35,176 bases of DNA from Thiomicrorhabdus sp. (GTDB taxonomy: Bacteria; Pseudomonadota; Gammaproteobacteria; Thiomicrospirales; Thiomicrospiraceae), in assembly GCA_015487015.1 (NCBI GenBank), contig WFQP01000021.1, positions 1-35,176 of the forward strand. The letters run 5' to 3'. Shown here one piece after another: positions 1 through 9,828 of the stretch. Under the pieces are notes generated by a model. That model did not search any database, was not told the DNA's origin, and saw only the letters and a program-made list of their open reading frames with translations. Position 1 is the first letter of the stretch. Every line of letters starts with the position of its first letter. The position numbers and the translations under genes are program-made.

Positions 1-7
1 GGATATA

Positions 8-1468
8 TTAGGGAATGATTATTTGTTTATCTTTCAATAGCTTGCCGTTTTTATGCTTAAAAAAAGAAATTTGTTGTTTTAAGTTTGTATTCGCTGTTTT
101 TTTTGCTTGCTTGAGTAAATATCGAGTTCTTTTGAGGTTGCCAATATTGAATTGAGCAAGGGCTAAAAAATAGTATGCTTCAGCCGTTTGTTGTTTTTGA
201 GCGTAAATTTCGGAGAGCTTTTTATAGGCTTGATAGGTGTATCGCTGGTTTTCGGTGTGTGTTTTTAATAGTTCAACGGCTTTTTCATCATTGTTTTGAT
301 AAAGCAAAAAATTGGTGTAGTACATTAATATGGCCGTATTATTTGGATAAAGTTCCATGAGGTAGTCGGCTTGATGGTTTGCAAAGAGCATGAGGTTGGG
401 CGCGTTTAATTCCTGTTGCACGATGGCGTGCAGTAATTGCGTGGTATACATAATACGATTTGGGTTATTTTTTACCAATGTTTGTAAACATTGAATATTG
501 AAGGGCTTGTTGGAGGAAGGTACTTTTAGGCTGTTTTTGTAGCAAGTTTCATCGTGGGTTAAGGTGTTATCAGAGAGGGAGCTATTGGAGTCTTGATTTG
601 CTTGCTTTAGTCTAAGTTGAATGAGTATTAAATCATTATTATCTCTTTTGGGCTGTTGTACGGGCAGGTTTGCTGCTCGATTTTCAGACTCGGCAATACG
701 GCGTTCTGTAACAGGGTGTGAACGTAAAATTTCAGGTATTTGAGCGGGGTTATTTTGGCTATCTTTTGCAAGTCGCTCAAAAAAATAGCCCATGGCATGT
801 GGGTTGTATCCTGCTTGGCTGAGGAACTTAATTCCAATATGATCGGCTTCGGACTCATGCAAACGAGAGTTTTTGAGCTGCCGTTCAATGTCCAAACTCA
901 TGCCTGCAATAAGGGTTGGGTATACAGCAGAACTGTCGTACATACCAATTAACATGGCCGCCAGAATGGTTGCAAAGGTGTTTATACTGCTTTGCTTACT
1001 GTTGGTTTCGTGTCCTCTTGATATATGATTTTGGGTGATGTGTGCAATTTCGTGTGCGATGACAGCGGCCAGTTCGTCTTCGCTTTTAGCCGCAGAAATA
1101 AGCCCCGTATGAATACCTATAATACCGTTTGGCCCTGCAAAGGCATTGATGCTTGGGTTATCTATTACATAAAATCGAAAGGGACGAGACTCACCAATTT
1201 GGCTTGCCATCTCATGCCCTATTTTTCGAATATAGGCGACCACATCAGGATCGTAGTTTAGATCGTATTGTGTATGAAGTGCGGTACTGAATGCGCGTCC
1301 TAGTTTTTGTTCCAATTCAATATTGTATTCAATTAAATCAGAAGAGCCTAAATCGGGTGGTGTAGCTGCGTTGACTAAGGATACAGGCAGGAATGATATG
1401 AGCAGACCGATTAAGAAGTGATAAAATGGCGCACTTAATAGTTTTAGACGAAAAAGTTGAGTGTTCAT
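8..1468 (-). CDS. bepA: M48 family metalloprotease with TPR region, BepA-like (periplasmic OMP assembly protease)
   Basis: 486 aa ORF; N-terminal hydrophobic segment; HEIAH zinc motif (AAVIAHEIAHITQNH); TPR-like C-terminal half; next to a tusA homologue. Confidence 0.85.
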   Translation of the reverse strand: MNTQLFRLKLLSAPFYHFLIGLLISFLPVSLVNAATPPDLGSSDLIEYNIELEQKLGRAFSTALHTQYDLNYDPDVVAYIRKIGHEMASQIGESRPFRFYVIDNPSINAFAGPNGIIGIHTGLISAAKSEDELAAVIAHEIAHITQNHISRGHETNSKQSSINTFATILAAMLIGMYDSSAVYPTLIAGMSLDIERQLKNSRLHESEADHIGIKFLSQAGYNPHAMGYFFERLAKDSQNNPAQIPEILRSHPVTERRIAESENRAANLPVQQPKRDNNDLILIQLRLKQANQDSNSSLSDNTLTHDETCYKNSLKVPSSNKPFNIQCLQTLVKNNPNRIMYTTQLLHAIVQQELNAPNLMLFANHQADYLMELYPNNTAILMYYTNFLLYQNNDEKAVELLKTHTENQRYTYQAYKKLSEIYAQKQQTAEAYYFLALAQFNIGNLKRTRYLLKQAKKTANTNLKQQISFFKHKNGKLLKDKQIIIP

Positions 1469-1502
1469 TGAGTCTCAGTAATACGATTTCCAAGAGGGTG
1501 TT

Positions 1503-1766
1503 GTGAATATTATAGTAGATAGTAAGGGATTAGCCTGTCCTATGCCAGTGATTAAGCTTAAGAAAGCATTGACTCAATATCCAGATGAGTCAAGTGTGTT
1601 TTTATTAGCTTTAACGGATAAGGGGGGGGTAAAAGATATTCCGGCCTTTTGTCAGCAACAGCAACTAGAGTGGGTTTTGCAGCAAGAGCAGCCTTTTATT
1701 GAGTTTAAAGTGTGGCGAAAACATAACATGTCTTTAGGTAAAGAGGGGGGGGGTAAAAATGGATGA
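1503..1766 (+). CDS. tusA: TusA-family sulfurtransferase/sulfur carrier
   Basis: GTG start; DSKGLACPMPVIKLKKAL motif (CPxP); C-terminal extension encoded across a G9 tract; stop overlaps the downstream ATG (ATGGATGA). Confidence 0.85.
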   Translation: MNIIVDSKGLACPMPVIKLKKALTQYPDESSVFLLALTDKGGVKDIPAFCQQQQLEWVLQQEQPFIEFKVWRKHNMSLGKEGGGKNG

Positions 1767-2277
1767 ATCGCCATCAGAGCAGTTAAGCATCATACAGACA
1801 AAAGGCACCTTAGACTGGGCTTATCCCGTGTTTATTCTAGCCAGTACGGCGGCCGCAATGGATAAAAAGGTTGAGTTGTTCTTTACCTTTTACGGTTTAA
1901 ATTGTTTATTAAAAGATACCAGTGGGCTGAAAGTATCTCCTTTGGGAAACCCTGGAATGGTGATGAAGAGCCCTGTTGGCCCTGACTGGCTTCGGGCGGT
2001 TGACTGGAATAAAGTCCTTCCTGGTTTGGTTTGGACGTTACCCGGTGCAGCAAAGCTCGCAACGTGGGGATTTAAAAAGCAGATGCTCATGGAAGGGCAG
2101 GTGCCTGTAGAAGAGTTACGCGAACTTTGTTTGGAATTGGGTGTGAGTATGACTGCTTGCCAAATGACAATTGACCTAATGGGGTACCAGCAAAGTGATT
2201 TTATTGAGCCAATCTCCTTTTCGGGAGCCGCTACGTATTTTGCCAATACACCTAAAACACAGAGTTTATTTATATAA
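1759..2277 (+). CDS. DsrE/DsrF/DrsH-like family protein (DsrE2-type)
   Basis: 172 aa; DWAYPVFILASTAAAMDKKVELFFTFYGLNCL...ACQMTIDLMG resembles DsrE2 proteins encoded next to tusA. Confidence 0.8.
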   Translation: MDESPSEQLSIIQTKGTLDWAYPVFILASTAAAMDKKVELFFTFYGLNCLLKDTSGLKVSPLGNPGMVMKSPVGPDWLRAVDWNKVLPGLVWTLPGAAKLATWGFKKQMLMEGQVPVEELRELCLELGVSMTACQMTIDLMGYQQSDFIEPISFSGAATYFANTPKTQSLFI

Positions 2278-2340
2278 TGTGTTTTTAACAGAAGTTGATA
2301 GAATAATCCGAACGTATAATTTTTTAAAAAAAGTGATGTT

Positions 2341-3159
2341 ATGAAACCATTTGAAAAAGGGATTTATCTGCTTCCCAACTTAATGACAACTGCGGCCTTG
2401 TTTGCAGGTTTTTATGCTGTGATTGCTGGAATTCAAGGTAATTTTGAACTGGGCGCAATTGCCATTTTAGTCGCGATGGTGTTGGATGGGTTGGATGGCC
2501 GAATTGCTCGAATGACAAACTCGTGCAGTGCTTTTGGGGCGGAGTACGACAGTTTGTCAGATATGATCTCTTTTGGGCTGGCACCTGCACTCTTGATGTT
2601 TCAGTGGGTGTTGCATGACTTTGGAAAGTTGGGTTGGTTAATAGCTTTTATTTACACCGTCGCGGCGGCATTGCGTTTAGCGCGCTTTAATACGCAAGTT
2701 GGCATTGCAGATAAACGCTACTTTCAGGGGTTACCAAGTCCAGCCGCTGCGGGTGTACTGGCGGCTTTGATTTGGATGGTTGAGGCTAACCAGCTGGAAA
2801 ACCAAGCATTGCCTATTATCGCTTTGATTTTGACGCTTGTTGTTGGGTTAATGATGGTTAGCAATGTTCGCTTTAGTTCATTTAAAGAGCTTAATTTAAA
2901 AGACAAAGTGCCTTTTGTGACCTTATTAATCGTGGTGCTGGTGTTTGTCATTATTACTCTAGAGCCACCGACTTTTCTATTTATTATCTTCTTAACCTAT
3001 ACGCTCTCAGGGCCAGTTGTGACCTTGGTAACACTAAAGAAAACACGTGTACTGCGTAAGCAACAACGTGAGTCTGATGTGAATGAGGTAAAGCAAGCGG
3101 ACTTAAAAGAGACTGACAGTAAGGTTAATACAGTCGACAACAAGGAAGATAATGTATGA
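2341..3159 (+). CDS. pssA: CDP-diacylglycerol--serine O-phosphatidyltransferase
   Basis: CDP-alcohol phosphotransferase motif [26 protein letters not shown]; several TM segments. Confidence 0.92.
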   Translation: MKPFEKGIYLLPNLMTTAALFAGFYAVIAGIQGNFELGAIAILVAMVLDGLDGRIARMTNSCSAFGAEYDSLSDMISFGLAPALLMFQWVLHDFGKLGWLIAFIYTVAAALRLARFNTQVGIADKRYFQGLPSPAAAGVLAALIWMVEANQLENQALPIIALILTLVVGLMMVSNVRFSSFKELNLKDKVPFVTLLIVVLVFVIITLEPPTFLFIIFLTYTLSGPVVTLVTLKKTRVLRKQQRESDVNEVKQADLKETDSKVNTVDNKEDNV

Positions 3160-4700
3160 AAGATCATCTAGTTATATTTGATACAACCTTGCGTGATGGT
3201 GAGCAAAGCCCGGGTGCCTCGATGACTAAAGAGGAGAAAATTCGGATTGCTAAGCAGCTTGAAAAACTGCGTGTTGATATTATTGAAGCGGGTTTTCCTG
3301 CGGCCAGTCAAGGTGACTTTGAGTCGGTTCAAGCGGTTGCTTCAGTAGTTAAAGACTCCATTGTTTGTGGATTAGCACGTGCCGTTGAAAACGACATTGT
3401 TCGAGCGGGCGAAGCGATTAAAACTGCCAATGCAGGGCGTATTCATACCTTTATTGCCACCTCTCCCATTCATATGGAAAAAAAGTTACGCATGAGTCCC
3501 GAGCAAGTGGTGGAACGTGCTGTATGGGCGATTAAGCGAGCGCGGGATTTTACCGATGATGTTGAGTTTTCACCCGAAGATGCAGGACGTTCTGAGCTAG
3601 ATTTTTTATGCCGAGTGATTGAGGCCGCCATTGATGCGGGTGCGACCACTATTAATATTCCAGACACCGTGGGCTATAACGTGCCCAACCAATTTGGTAA
3701 CCTGTTTAAAGCGTTGATTGAACGCATTCCTAACTCCGATAAAGCTATTTTTTCGGCACACTGTCATAACGATTTAGGTTTGGCTGTGGCCAACTCCTTA
3801 GCCGCCGTGAGAAATGGTGCGCGTCAAGTGGAGTGTACCTTGAATGGCTTGGGAGAGCGTGCAGGAAATACCGCTTTAGAAGAGGTGGTGATGGCGATTA
3901 AAACGCGTCAAGATATCTTTGCGGTAGACACGCGCATCAATACACAAGAAATTTTAGCCACATCACGTTTGGTCGCCAATATTACAGGGTTTGCTGTGCA
4001 ACCCAATAAAGCCATTGTGGGCGCCAATGCATTTGCACATGAGTCGGGTATTCATCAAGACGGCGTATTAAAGCATCGTGAAACCTATGAAATTATGCGT
4101 GCCGAAGATGTGGGCTGGAGCACCAATAAAATGGTGATGGGCAAGCATTCGGGGCGCAATGCATTTAAAACACGTTTAGAAGAGTTAGGCATTGAGTTTG
4201 AAACCGAACAAGAGCTAAATGATGCCTTTATGCGCTTTAAAGAGTTGGCGGATCGTAAGCATGAAATTTATGATGAAGACCTGCAATCACTGGTGACTGA
4301 TAATAACAATCAACGTGTCGAAAATGATTGTTACCGTTTGATCTCGCTTAAAGCATCAATGGAAACCGGCGAACCCTCACAAGCGGAGGTGACTTTATGG
4401 ATAGAGGGCAAAGAGTTCAGCGCCTCTTCTGATGGAGGTGGATTAGTCGATGCCACCTTTAAAGCCATTGAATCCCTCGTTAAATCAGGCACAACCTTAG
4501 AGTTGTATTCGGTCAGCAACGTCACAAATGGTACCGATGCACTTGGCGAAACGACGGTGCGACTCGAAAAAGGCGGGCGCATTGTTAATGGCATGGGGTC
4601 GGATACCGATATCGTACTGGCCTCGGCCAAAGCGTATGTAAATGCCTTAAATAAAATAGCGGATGAACTCGTAAAAAATCACCCGCAAGCCTCTGTATAA
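3156..4700 (+). CDS. leuA: 2-isopropylmalate synthase
   Basis: [16 protein letters not shown] start; [29 protein letters not shown]; 514 aa. Confidence 0.97.
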   Translation: MKDHLVIFDTTLRDGEQSPGASMTKEEKIRIAKQLEKLRVDIIEAGFPAASQGDFESVQAVASVVKDSIVCGLARAVENDIVRAGEAIKTANAGRIHTFIATSPIHMEKKLRMSPEQVVERAVWAIKRARDFTDDVEFSPEDAGRSELDFLCRVIEAAIDAGATTINIPDTVGYNVPNQFGNLFKALIERIPNSDKAIFSAHCHNDLGLAVANSLAAVRNGARQVECTLNGLGERAGNTALEEVVMAIKTRQDIFAVDTRINTQEILATSRLVANITGFAVQPNKAIVGANAFAHESGIHQDGVLKHRETYEIMRAEDVGWSTNKMVMGKHSGRNAFKTRLEELGIEFETEQELNDAFMRFKELADRKHEIYDEDLQSLVTDNNNQRVENDCYRLISLKASMETGEPSQAEVTLWIEGKEFSASSDGGGLVDATFKAIESLVKSGTTLELYSVSNVTNGTDALGETTVRLEKGGRIVNGMGSDTDIVLASAKAYVNALNKIADELVKNHPQASV

Positions 4701-4731
4701 AAGGTAAGAGGAGAAAAAATGAAGGGTTTTC

Positions 4732-5289
4732 ATGTCTAAAGTACACTTTTCAAATGCCTTGTTTGAGCAAATAGGGGGGGTAAATTGGGAAGCCAACCCT
4801 AAGGCTCAAATTTTCTCCCCCCCCTCTTGTGAGGCTGAACAAAAACAAGTTCAAAAACCCATGTCTGCACAGCTAGAAAAACCATCTGCATCTTATGAGA
4901 GCGTGCTGGCAAAGAGTGAACCTATGGTTGAGCTTATGCATGTGGTGGTGTTGGGGGCAGGGTTAGATAAAATTTGGCAAAATGAAACGCATCAGGCGTG
5001 GCAACTTTGGCAAAATATTATGCTCGCTTTTGATTGGGATGAATCTCAAATTGTCTTTTTTGATACAGCACACCTTGTGCAAGAAGAGATGATTTTTTCA
5101 ACCATAGAAGAGGTGATTGAGCTGGGTGTCGATTGGGTGCTGTGTATGGATGATGAACATGTTATTTCGGAACAGTTGCAAGAGGGTGTACATGTTGTTA
5201 ACGTACCCGATTTAGAATCCATGCTGGCCGATCCTTACGCCAAAAAAACGTTTTACAGTGCTGTAGTTGCGCTGTCTAATGCTATCTAG
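4732..5289 (+). CDS. holD: Putative DNA polymerase III psi subunit (HolD-like)
   Basis: Directly upstream of and overlapping rimI, the usual holD position; C-terminal VPDLESMLADPYAKKTFYSAV resembles HolD; weak otherwise. Confidence 0.5.
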   Translation: MSKVHFSNALFEQIGGVNWEANPKAQIFSPPSCEAEQKQVQKPMSAQLEKPSASYESVLAKSEPMVELMHVVVLGAGLDKIWQNETHQAWQLWQNIMLAFDWDESQIVFFDTAHLVQEEMIFSTIEEVIELGVDWVLCMDDEHVISEQLQEGVHVVNVPDLESMLADPYAKKTFYSAVVALSNAI

Positions 5290-5788
5290 CAACTCAAAAA
5301 TGGCCATGTTTAGCTATTTAGATCCGATGCAAGAAGTCGATTTATCTTGGGTGTTGGCGCTCGAGCAACGATCGTATGATTTTCCGTGGAGTGCTAGGGG
5401 GTTTGAAAACAGTCTAGAGCAAGGGCTTAATTATCTTTTTTACAGTGCTGAAGGAAAAAAGCTAGGGTACTGCTGTATCTTGCCAGTATTAGATGAAGCG
5501 CATATTTTAAATGTTTGCGTTGTTCCTGAGTATCAATGCAAAGGCATTGCTAAGGATGCGCTCAAAAAAATTCTAGCTAAACTTCAAGAAAACAACTATC
5601 AAACGGCTCTGCTCGAAGTGAGAGAGAGCAATCAACCCGCCCTTAAGCTCTATCAATCTCTTGGCTTTCATCAAGACGGCATTCGTAAAAAATATTATCG
5701 TGCAAAATGCTGGGATGATGAACTGGCCGAGTTGATTGAAATACGAGAAGATGCGATTTTGATGTCTTATTGTTTGTCTACCGCATAG
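5267..5788 (+). CDS. rimI: Ribosomal protein S18-alanine N-acetyltransferase (GNAT)
   Basis: YDFPWSARGFENSL; VVPEYQCKGIAKDALKKIL; LEVRESNQPALKLYQSLGFHQDGIRKKYY. The start may be internal. Confidence 0.88.
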   Translation: MRCLMLSSNSKMAMFSYLDPMQEVDLSWVLALEQRSYDFPWSARGFENSLEQGLNYLFYSAEGKKLGYCCILPVLDEAHILNVCVVPEYQCKGIAKDALKKILAKLQENNYQTALLEVRESNQPALKLYQSLGFHQDGIRKKYYRAKCWDDELAELIEIREDAILMSYCLSTA

Positions 5789-5827
5789 AGGTGGGGGAGG
5801 GTTTTATCTTCCCTCCTCTTTTTTTGT
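5785..5827. terminator. Hairpin/terminator between convergent rimI and suhB
   Basis: AGAGGTGGGGGAGGG-TTTTATCTT-CCCTCCTCTTTTTTT: G-rich/C-rich arms followed by a T tract. Confidence 0.65.
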
Positions 5828-5855
5828 ATGCGTATTTATGAATGCTTGATTTTAT

Positions 5856-6674
5856 TTAGGTACGCAGTTCTTTCGGAATAGTTTTAGTAATGGTTTGTGC
5901 CATCTCTTTGTAAAGTTTTGGGTTAGCAGTCAGGATGTTGCCGCTGGTTAAATAATCTTCCCCCCCCTTAAAGTCGGTCACTAAACCACCGGCTTCTTGT
6001 ACGATGAGCGCGCCTGCAGCGATGTCCCATGGTTTTAGATTAAACTCCCAATAGCCGTCAACTCGACCACAGGCCACGTAGGCTAAGTCCAGTGCTGCAG
6101 AGCCTGCTCTGCGTATACCAGCGGTGCTGGTTATAAAGGATTTTAAGCTATTCATGTAGCTGTCTAGGTAGCTAAAGTCATGATAAGGAAAGCCTGTGGC
6201 CAGTAGTGCGTTGTTGAGTGTTTTTTGTTGGCTGATTCGGATACGAGAGTTGTTTAAAAAAGCACCTCGGCCACGGCTGGCGGTAAACATTTCATCACGC
6301 ACAGGATCAAAGATAACCGCATGGGTGAGCTTGCCTTTTTCTTTGATGGCGATGGAGACGCAAAATTGTGGAAACTGATGCAGAAAGTTGGTGGTACCAT
6401 CTAGTGGGTCGATGATCCATTCAACATCAGATAAGCCGTATTTAGTTTTTTTAGCCTTTTTAAGCCCACTCTCCTCGGCTAAGATAGCGTGCTCTGGATA
6501 GTATTTTTGAATGGTTTTAATAATTGTATTTTCGGCTTCTTTGTCCACTTCACTTACGTAGTCGTTTTTGCCTTTGTATTCAACGTTTAGTTGGTCGATA
6601 CGGGCGAGGTGGTGCATAATATTGCCGCCGGCTGCTCGCGCGGCTGTGGTTGCGATGTTAAGAAGTGGGTGCAT
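5856..6674 (-). CDS. suhB: Inositol-1-monophosphatase family protein
   Basis: WIIDPLDGTTNFLHQFPQFCVSIA; KPWDIAAGALIVQEAGG. Confidence 0.93.
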   Translation of the reverse strand: MHPLLNIATTAARAAGGNIMHHLARIDQLNVEYKGKNDYVSEVDKEAENTIIKTIQKYYPEHAILAEESGLKKAKKTKYGLSDVEWIIDPLDGTTNFLHQFPQFCVSIAIKEKGKLTHAVIFDPVRDEMFTASRGRGAFLNNSRIRISQQKTLNNALLATGFPYHDFSYLDSYMNSLKSFITSTAGIRRAGSAALDLAYVACGRVDGYWEFNLKPWDIAAGALIVQEAGGLVTDFKGGEDYLTSGNILTANPKLYKEMAQTITKTIPKELRT

Positions 6675-6866
6675 TGTGTAGCCTTTTGTTGTTTAATTTT
6701 GTTTTGAACTGACGAGCTTCAGGGGCAACCTGAGTTGTTACTAGCTATTTGAACGGCTCGTTGAGTCGTTATGTTTTGTTTATTATATATGTGGTTTACA
6801 TGCGATAATAAAAACGGCACGATTAGTTTTTTAAAAAAATTTGATAGATTATAACGGAAAGAGAAC

Positions 6867-7634
6867 ATGATTGAGGACTACAGTCTGAATTCTGGGTTGG
6901 CAAATATTCGCGTGGTGTTAATTGAAACCTCTCACCCTGGTAATATTGGTGCGATTGCTCGGGCAATGAAAAATATGGGATTAAGCCAGTTGGTGCTCGT
7001 AAATCCTAAAGAGTTTCCGAGTCAGGTCGCATCAGCAAGAGCTTCTAGTGCGGCCGATGTATTGGACAGTGCTCGAGTGGTGAGCACGATTGATGAGGCT
7101 TTGGTGGGGACTAAACTGGTTTTTGGTGCAAGTGCGCGTTTACGAAAAGTGTCGTGGCCTCAGTTGGATGTGCGTGAAACGGCTAAATTGGCACTGGAGA
7201 CCGTTGATGATGGCGATGTGGCATTGGTCTTTGGCCGTGAAGATTCGGGTCTGAGTAATGTGGAGATGGATAAGTGTCATTATTTAAGTCATATTCCATC
7301 CAACCCAACCTACTGCTCTTTGAATATTAGTGCAGCCGTTCAGGTATTTGCCTATGAGTGTTTGATGGCCTCTAATGTACGTTCTGTTCACGTCAAAAAT
7401 GATCGTGCAAAATTAGCTAATACGGAGCAATTGGAGGGGTTTTATGAGCACTTGTTTCAAGCCTTGCAAGATATTGAGTTTTTAGATCCCGATAAAAATG
7501 CGCGTTTTATGCGCCGTATGCGTCGTTTGTATAATCGAGCGCAGCTGGATGTAAAAGAGATTGATATATTAAGAGGCATTTTATCGGCTGCGCAACGAAA
7601 GGCGTTAACACCAGGAAAAAAGGACGATGTTTAA
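6867..7634 (+). CDS. trmJ: tRNA (cytidine/uridine-2'-O-)-methyltransferase TrmJ
   Basis: SPOUT features [47 protein letters not shown]. Confidence 0.92.
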   Translation: MIEDYSLNSGLANIRVVLIETSHPGNIGAIARAMKNMGLSQLVLVNPKEFPSQVASARASSAADVLDSARVVSTIDEALVGTKLVFGASARLRKVSWPQLDVRETAKLALETVDDGDVALVFGREDSGLSNVEMDKCHYLSHIPSNPTYCSLNISAAVQVFAYECLMASNVRSVHVKNDRAKLANTEQLEGFYEHLFQALQDIEFLDPDKNARFMRRMRRLYNRAQLDVKEIDILRGILSAAQRKALTPGKKDDV

Positions 7635-8409
7635 ACGATTAAAATCGGATCTTCGTATTGTTTTTGACCGAGACCCTGCTGCACGAAATACCTTTGAGGT
7701 CTTGACGACCTACCCTGGGGTGCATGCTATTTTATGGTATCGTTTGGCACACTGGTTTTGGAACCTTGGGCTTAAGTGGGTGGCGCGTTTTATTTCGACC
7801 ATTGCTCGTTGGTTAACGGGGGTTGAGATTCACCCAGCAGCTAAAATTGGTGAACGTTTTTTTATTGATCATGGAATGGGTGTGGTGATTGGTGAAACGG
7901 CCGAAATTGGTGATGACTGTACGCTGTATCATGGTGTGACTCTGGGCGGTACTTCTTGGCAGAAAGGCAAGCGTCACCCCACGTTGGGCAATGGAGTGGT
8001 TGTGGGTGCTGGTGCCAAGGTACTTGGCCCGATTACCATTGGAGATAATGCGCGAGTTGGCTCTAATGCGGTGGTGGTTAAACCGGTTGCGGCGGGTAAA
8101 ACAGTGGTTGGAATCCCGGGGCGAGAGGTCGATCAAAAAGACAATGATTTAGAAAAGCGTCGAGCTAAAATGGCTGAAAAAATAGGGTTTGATGCCTATG
8201 GTGTGGGGCAAGAGATGGCCGATCCTGTGGAAAAGGCGATTTACAGTTTGTTGGACCATATTCAAGTTCAGGACGAAAAGATGGATGCGTTGGCACAAGA
8301 GCTTGAAAGATTAGGTGGAAAACGGATCGACACTAGGTTGCCCAAGTTGGATGATGTGGTTTTGGAGCCAAATGATCCTATTCAAGCGGCGCATTTAAAA
8401 TCAGAATAA
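7627..8409 (+). CDS. cysE: Serine O-acetyltransferase
   Basis: Left-handed beta-helix repeats; [44 protein letters not shown]. Confidence 0.93.
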   Translation: MFKRLKSDLRIVFDRDPAARNTFEVLTTYPGVHAILWYRLAHWFWNLGLKWVARFISTIARWLTGVEIHPAAKIGERFFIDHGMGVVIGETAEIGDDCTLYHGVTLGGTSWQKGKRHPTLGNGVVVGAGAKVLGPITIGDNARVGSNAVVVKPVAAGKTVVGIPGREVDQKDNDLEKRRAKMAEKIGFDAYGVGQEMADPVEKAIYSLLDHIQVQDEKMDALAQELERLGGKRIDTRLPKLDDVVLEPNDPIQAAHLKSE

Positions 8410-8474
8410 TTCTTGAGTTAAATGGTGGGTTATTATAGAATTCAACCCATTAAATATAATTAATTCGAGTTATT

Positions 8475-8909
8475 ATGAAGTTAACATCCAAAGGGCGTTA
8501 TGCGGTTACCGCAATGATTGATATCGCTTTAAACCAAAGTAAGGGAGCGATTACGCTCTCTTTGATTTCTGATCGACAAGGTATTTCGCTCTCATATTTA
8601 GAGCAGTTGTTTTCAAAGTTAAAAAAAGCAGGCTTGGTCTCCAGTGCGCGTGGGCCTGGCGGTGGTTACCGCTTAAGTCGTGGTGCAGAGGAGATTTCAG
8701 TAAGTGAAATTATTCATGCTGTGGACGAGTTAGTTGATGCACGAAAGTGCACGGGACGAGGTAATTGCAACGGTGGCAATGAGTGTTTATCGCATGAGTT
8801 ATGGTCTGATTTAAGTCATATGATTGATGATTTTTTAAAAGGCATTACATTGCAGAGTATTTTAGATAAAAGAGCGGAAGTACCGCAAAAAGAAGTTTTA
8901 TTCGACTAG
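8475..8909 (+). CDS. iscR: Rrf2-family Fe-S regulator IscR
   Basis: [19 protein letters not shown]; cysteine cluster [21 protein letters not shown]. Confidence 0.93.
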   Translation: MKLTSKGRYAVTAMIDIALNQSKGAITLSLISDRQGISLSYLEQLFSKLKKAGLVSSARGPGGGYRLSRGAEEISVSEIIHAVDELVDARKCTGRGNCNGGNECLSHELWSDLSHMIDDFLKGITLQSILDKRAEVPQKEVLFD

Positions 8910-8962
8910 GCGATCGTTGCCATTGAATAAATAAATCAATATTTAAAAGGTGAGTAAAAAGT

Positions 8963-9289
8963 ATGGCAGTCACATTGACGCAAGCCGCATCGGACAGAGT
9001 TAAGAAGATGCTTGAAAAACGTGGTCATGGTATTGGGTTGCGTGTGGCCACAAAGGTCAGTGGATGTGCGGGTTTTTCTTATGTAGTAGATTATGCCGAT
9101 GATATTCAAGAAGGCGATGCGGTGTTTGAGAGCTTTGGTGTTCAAGTGATTGTGGATGAAAAGAGTTTGCAAAACATTGAAGGCATGGAAATTGACTATG
9201 TTCAAGAGAGCCTTTTGAATGAAGGCTTCTCTTTCAATAACCCTAAAGTCAAAGACAGCTGTGGGTGTGGCGAGTCATTTACTGTTTAA
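8963..9289 (+). CDS. iscA: Iron-sulfur cluster assembly protein IscA
   Basis: A-type carrier cysteines GCAGFSY...DSCGCGESF; follows iscR. Confidence 0.9.
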   Translation: MAVTLTQAASDRVKKMLEKRGHGIGLRVATKVSGCAGFSYVVDYADDIQEGDAVFESFGVQVIVDEKSLQNIEGMEIDYVQESLLNEGFSFNNPKVKDSCGCGESFTV

Positions 9290-9312
9290 AGATTTAAGTC
9301 GCACTTCAATTT

Positions 9313-9339
9313 AAACCCGACTTTGTGTCGGGTTTTTTT
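9313..9339 (+). terminator. Rho-independent terminator after iscA
   Basis: AAACCCGAC-TTTGT-GTCGGGTTT plus T tract. Confidence 0.88.
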
Positions 9340-9405
9340 GTTTTTGTGCAGGTTTGGTGAATAGTTGTTAAAATATCCCGACTAAAATTTAAAGAGGGTA
9401 GTTAC

Positions 9406-9828
9406 GTGCAAAGAACATTCTCCATAATAAAGCCCGATGCGGTGACGAGAAATTTAATTGGTAAAATTTACCAGCGTTTTGAAGAGCATGGTTTACGTAT
9501 TGTTGCGGCTAAAATGAAGCGCTTAACGCGAGAAGAAGCCGAAGGGTTTTATGCCGAGCATAAAGGTCGTGAGTTTTATGAACCTTTGGTGGCGTATATG
9601 ATCTCTGCACCTATTATGGTTCAGGTTTTAGAAGGTGAGAATGCAATTGCCAAAAATCGTGAGATTATGGGGGTAACCGATCCTCTTAAAGCTGCGCCCA
9701 ATACCATTCGTGCCGATTTTGCAGTCTCATTACGAGAGAACTCGGTACACGGCTCGGATTCAGAAGAAAGTGCGGCACGTGAAATTGATTATTTTTTTAC
9801 CCCCTCTGAAATATGTGACAGGCCTTAA
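9406..9828 (+). CDS. ndk: Nucleoside diphosphate kinase
   Basis: [40 protein letters not shown] active site; GTG start. Confidence 0.96.
   Translation: MQRTFSIIKPDAVTRNLIGKIYQRFEEHGLRIVAAKMKRLTREEAEGFYAEHKGREFYEPLVAYMISAPIMVQVLEGENAIAKNREIMGVTDPLKAAPNTIRADFAVSLRENSVHGSDSEESAAREIDYFFTPSEICDRP

Noticed and set aside
2320-2336. TTTTTTAAAAAAA shared by pssA and trmJ upstream regions as a repeat element
   Set aside because: Low-complexity sequence expected in AT-rich promoters; only two copies noticed.
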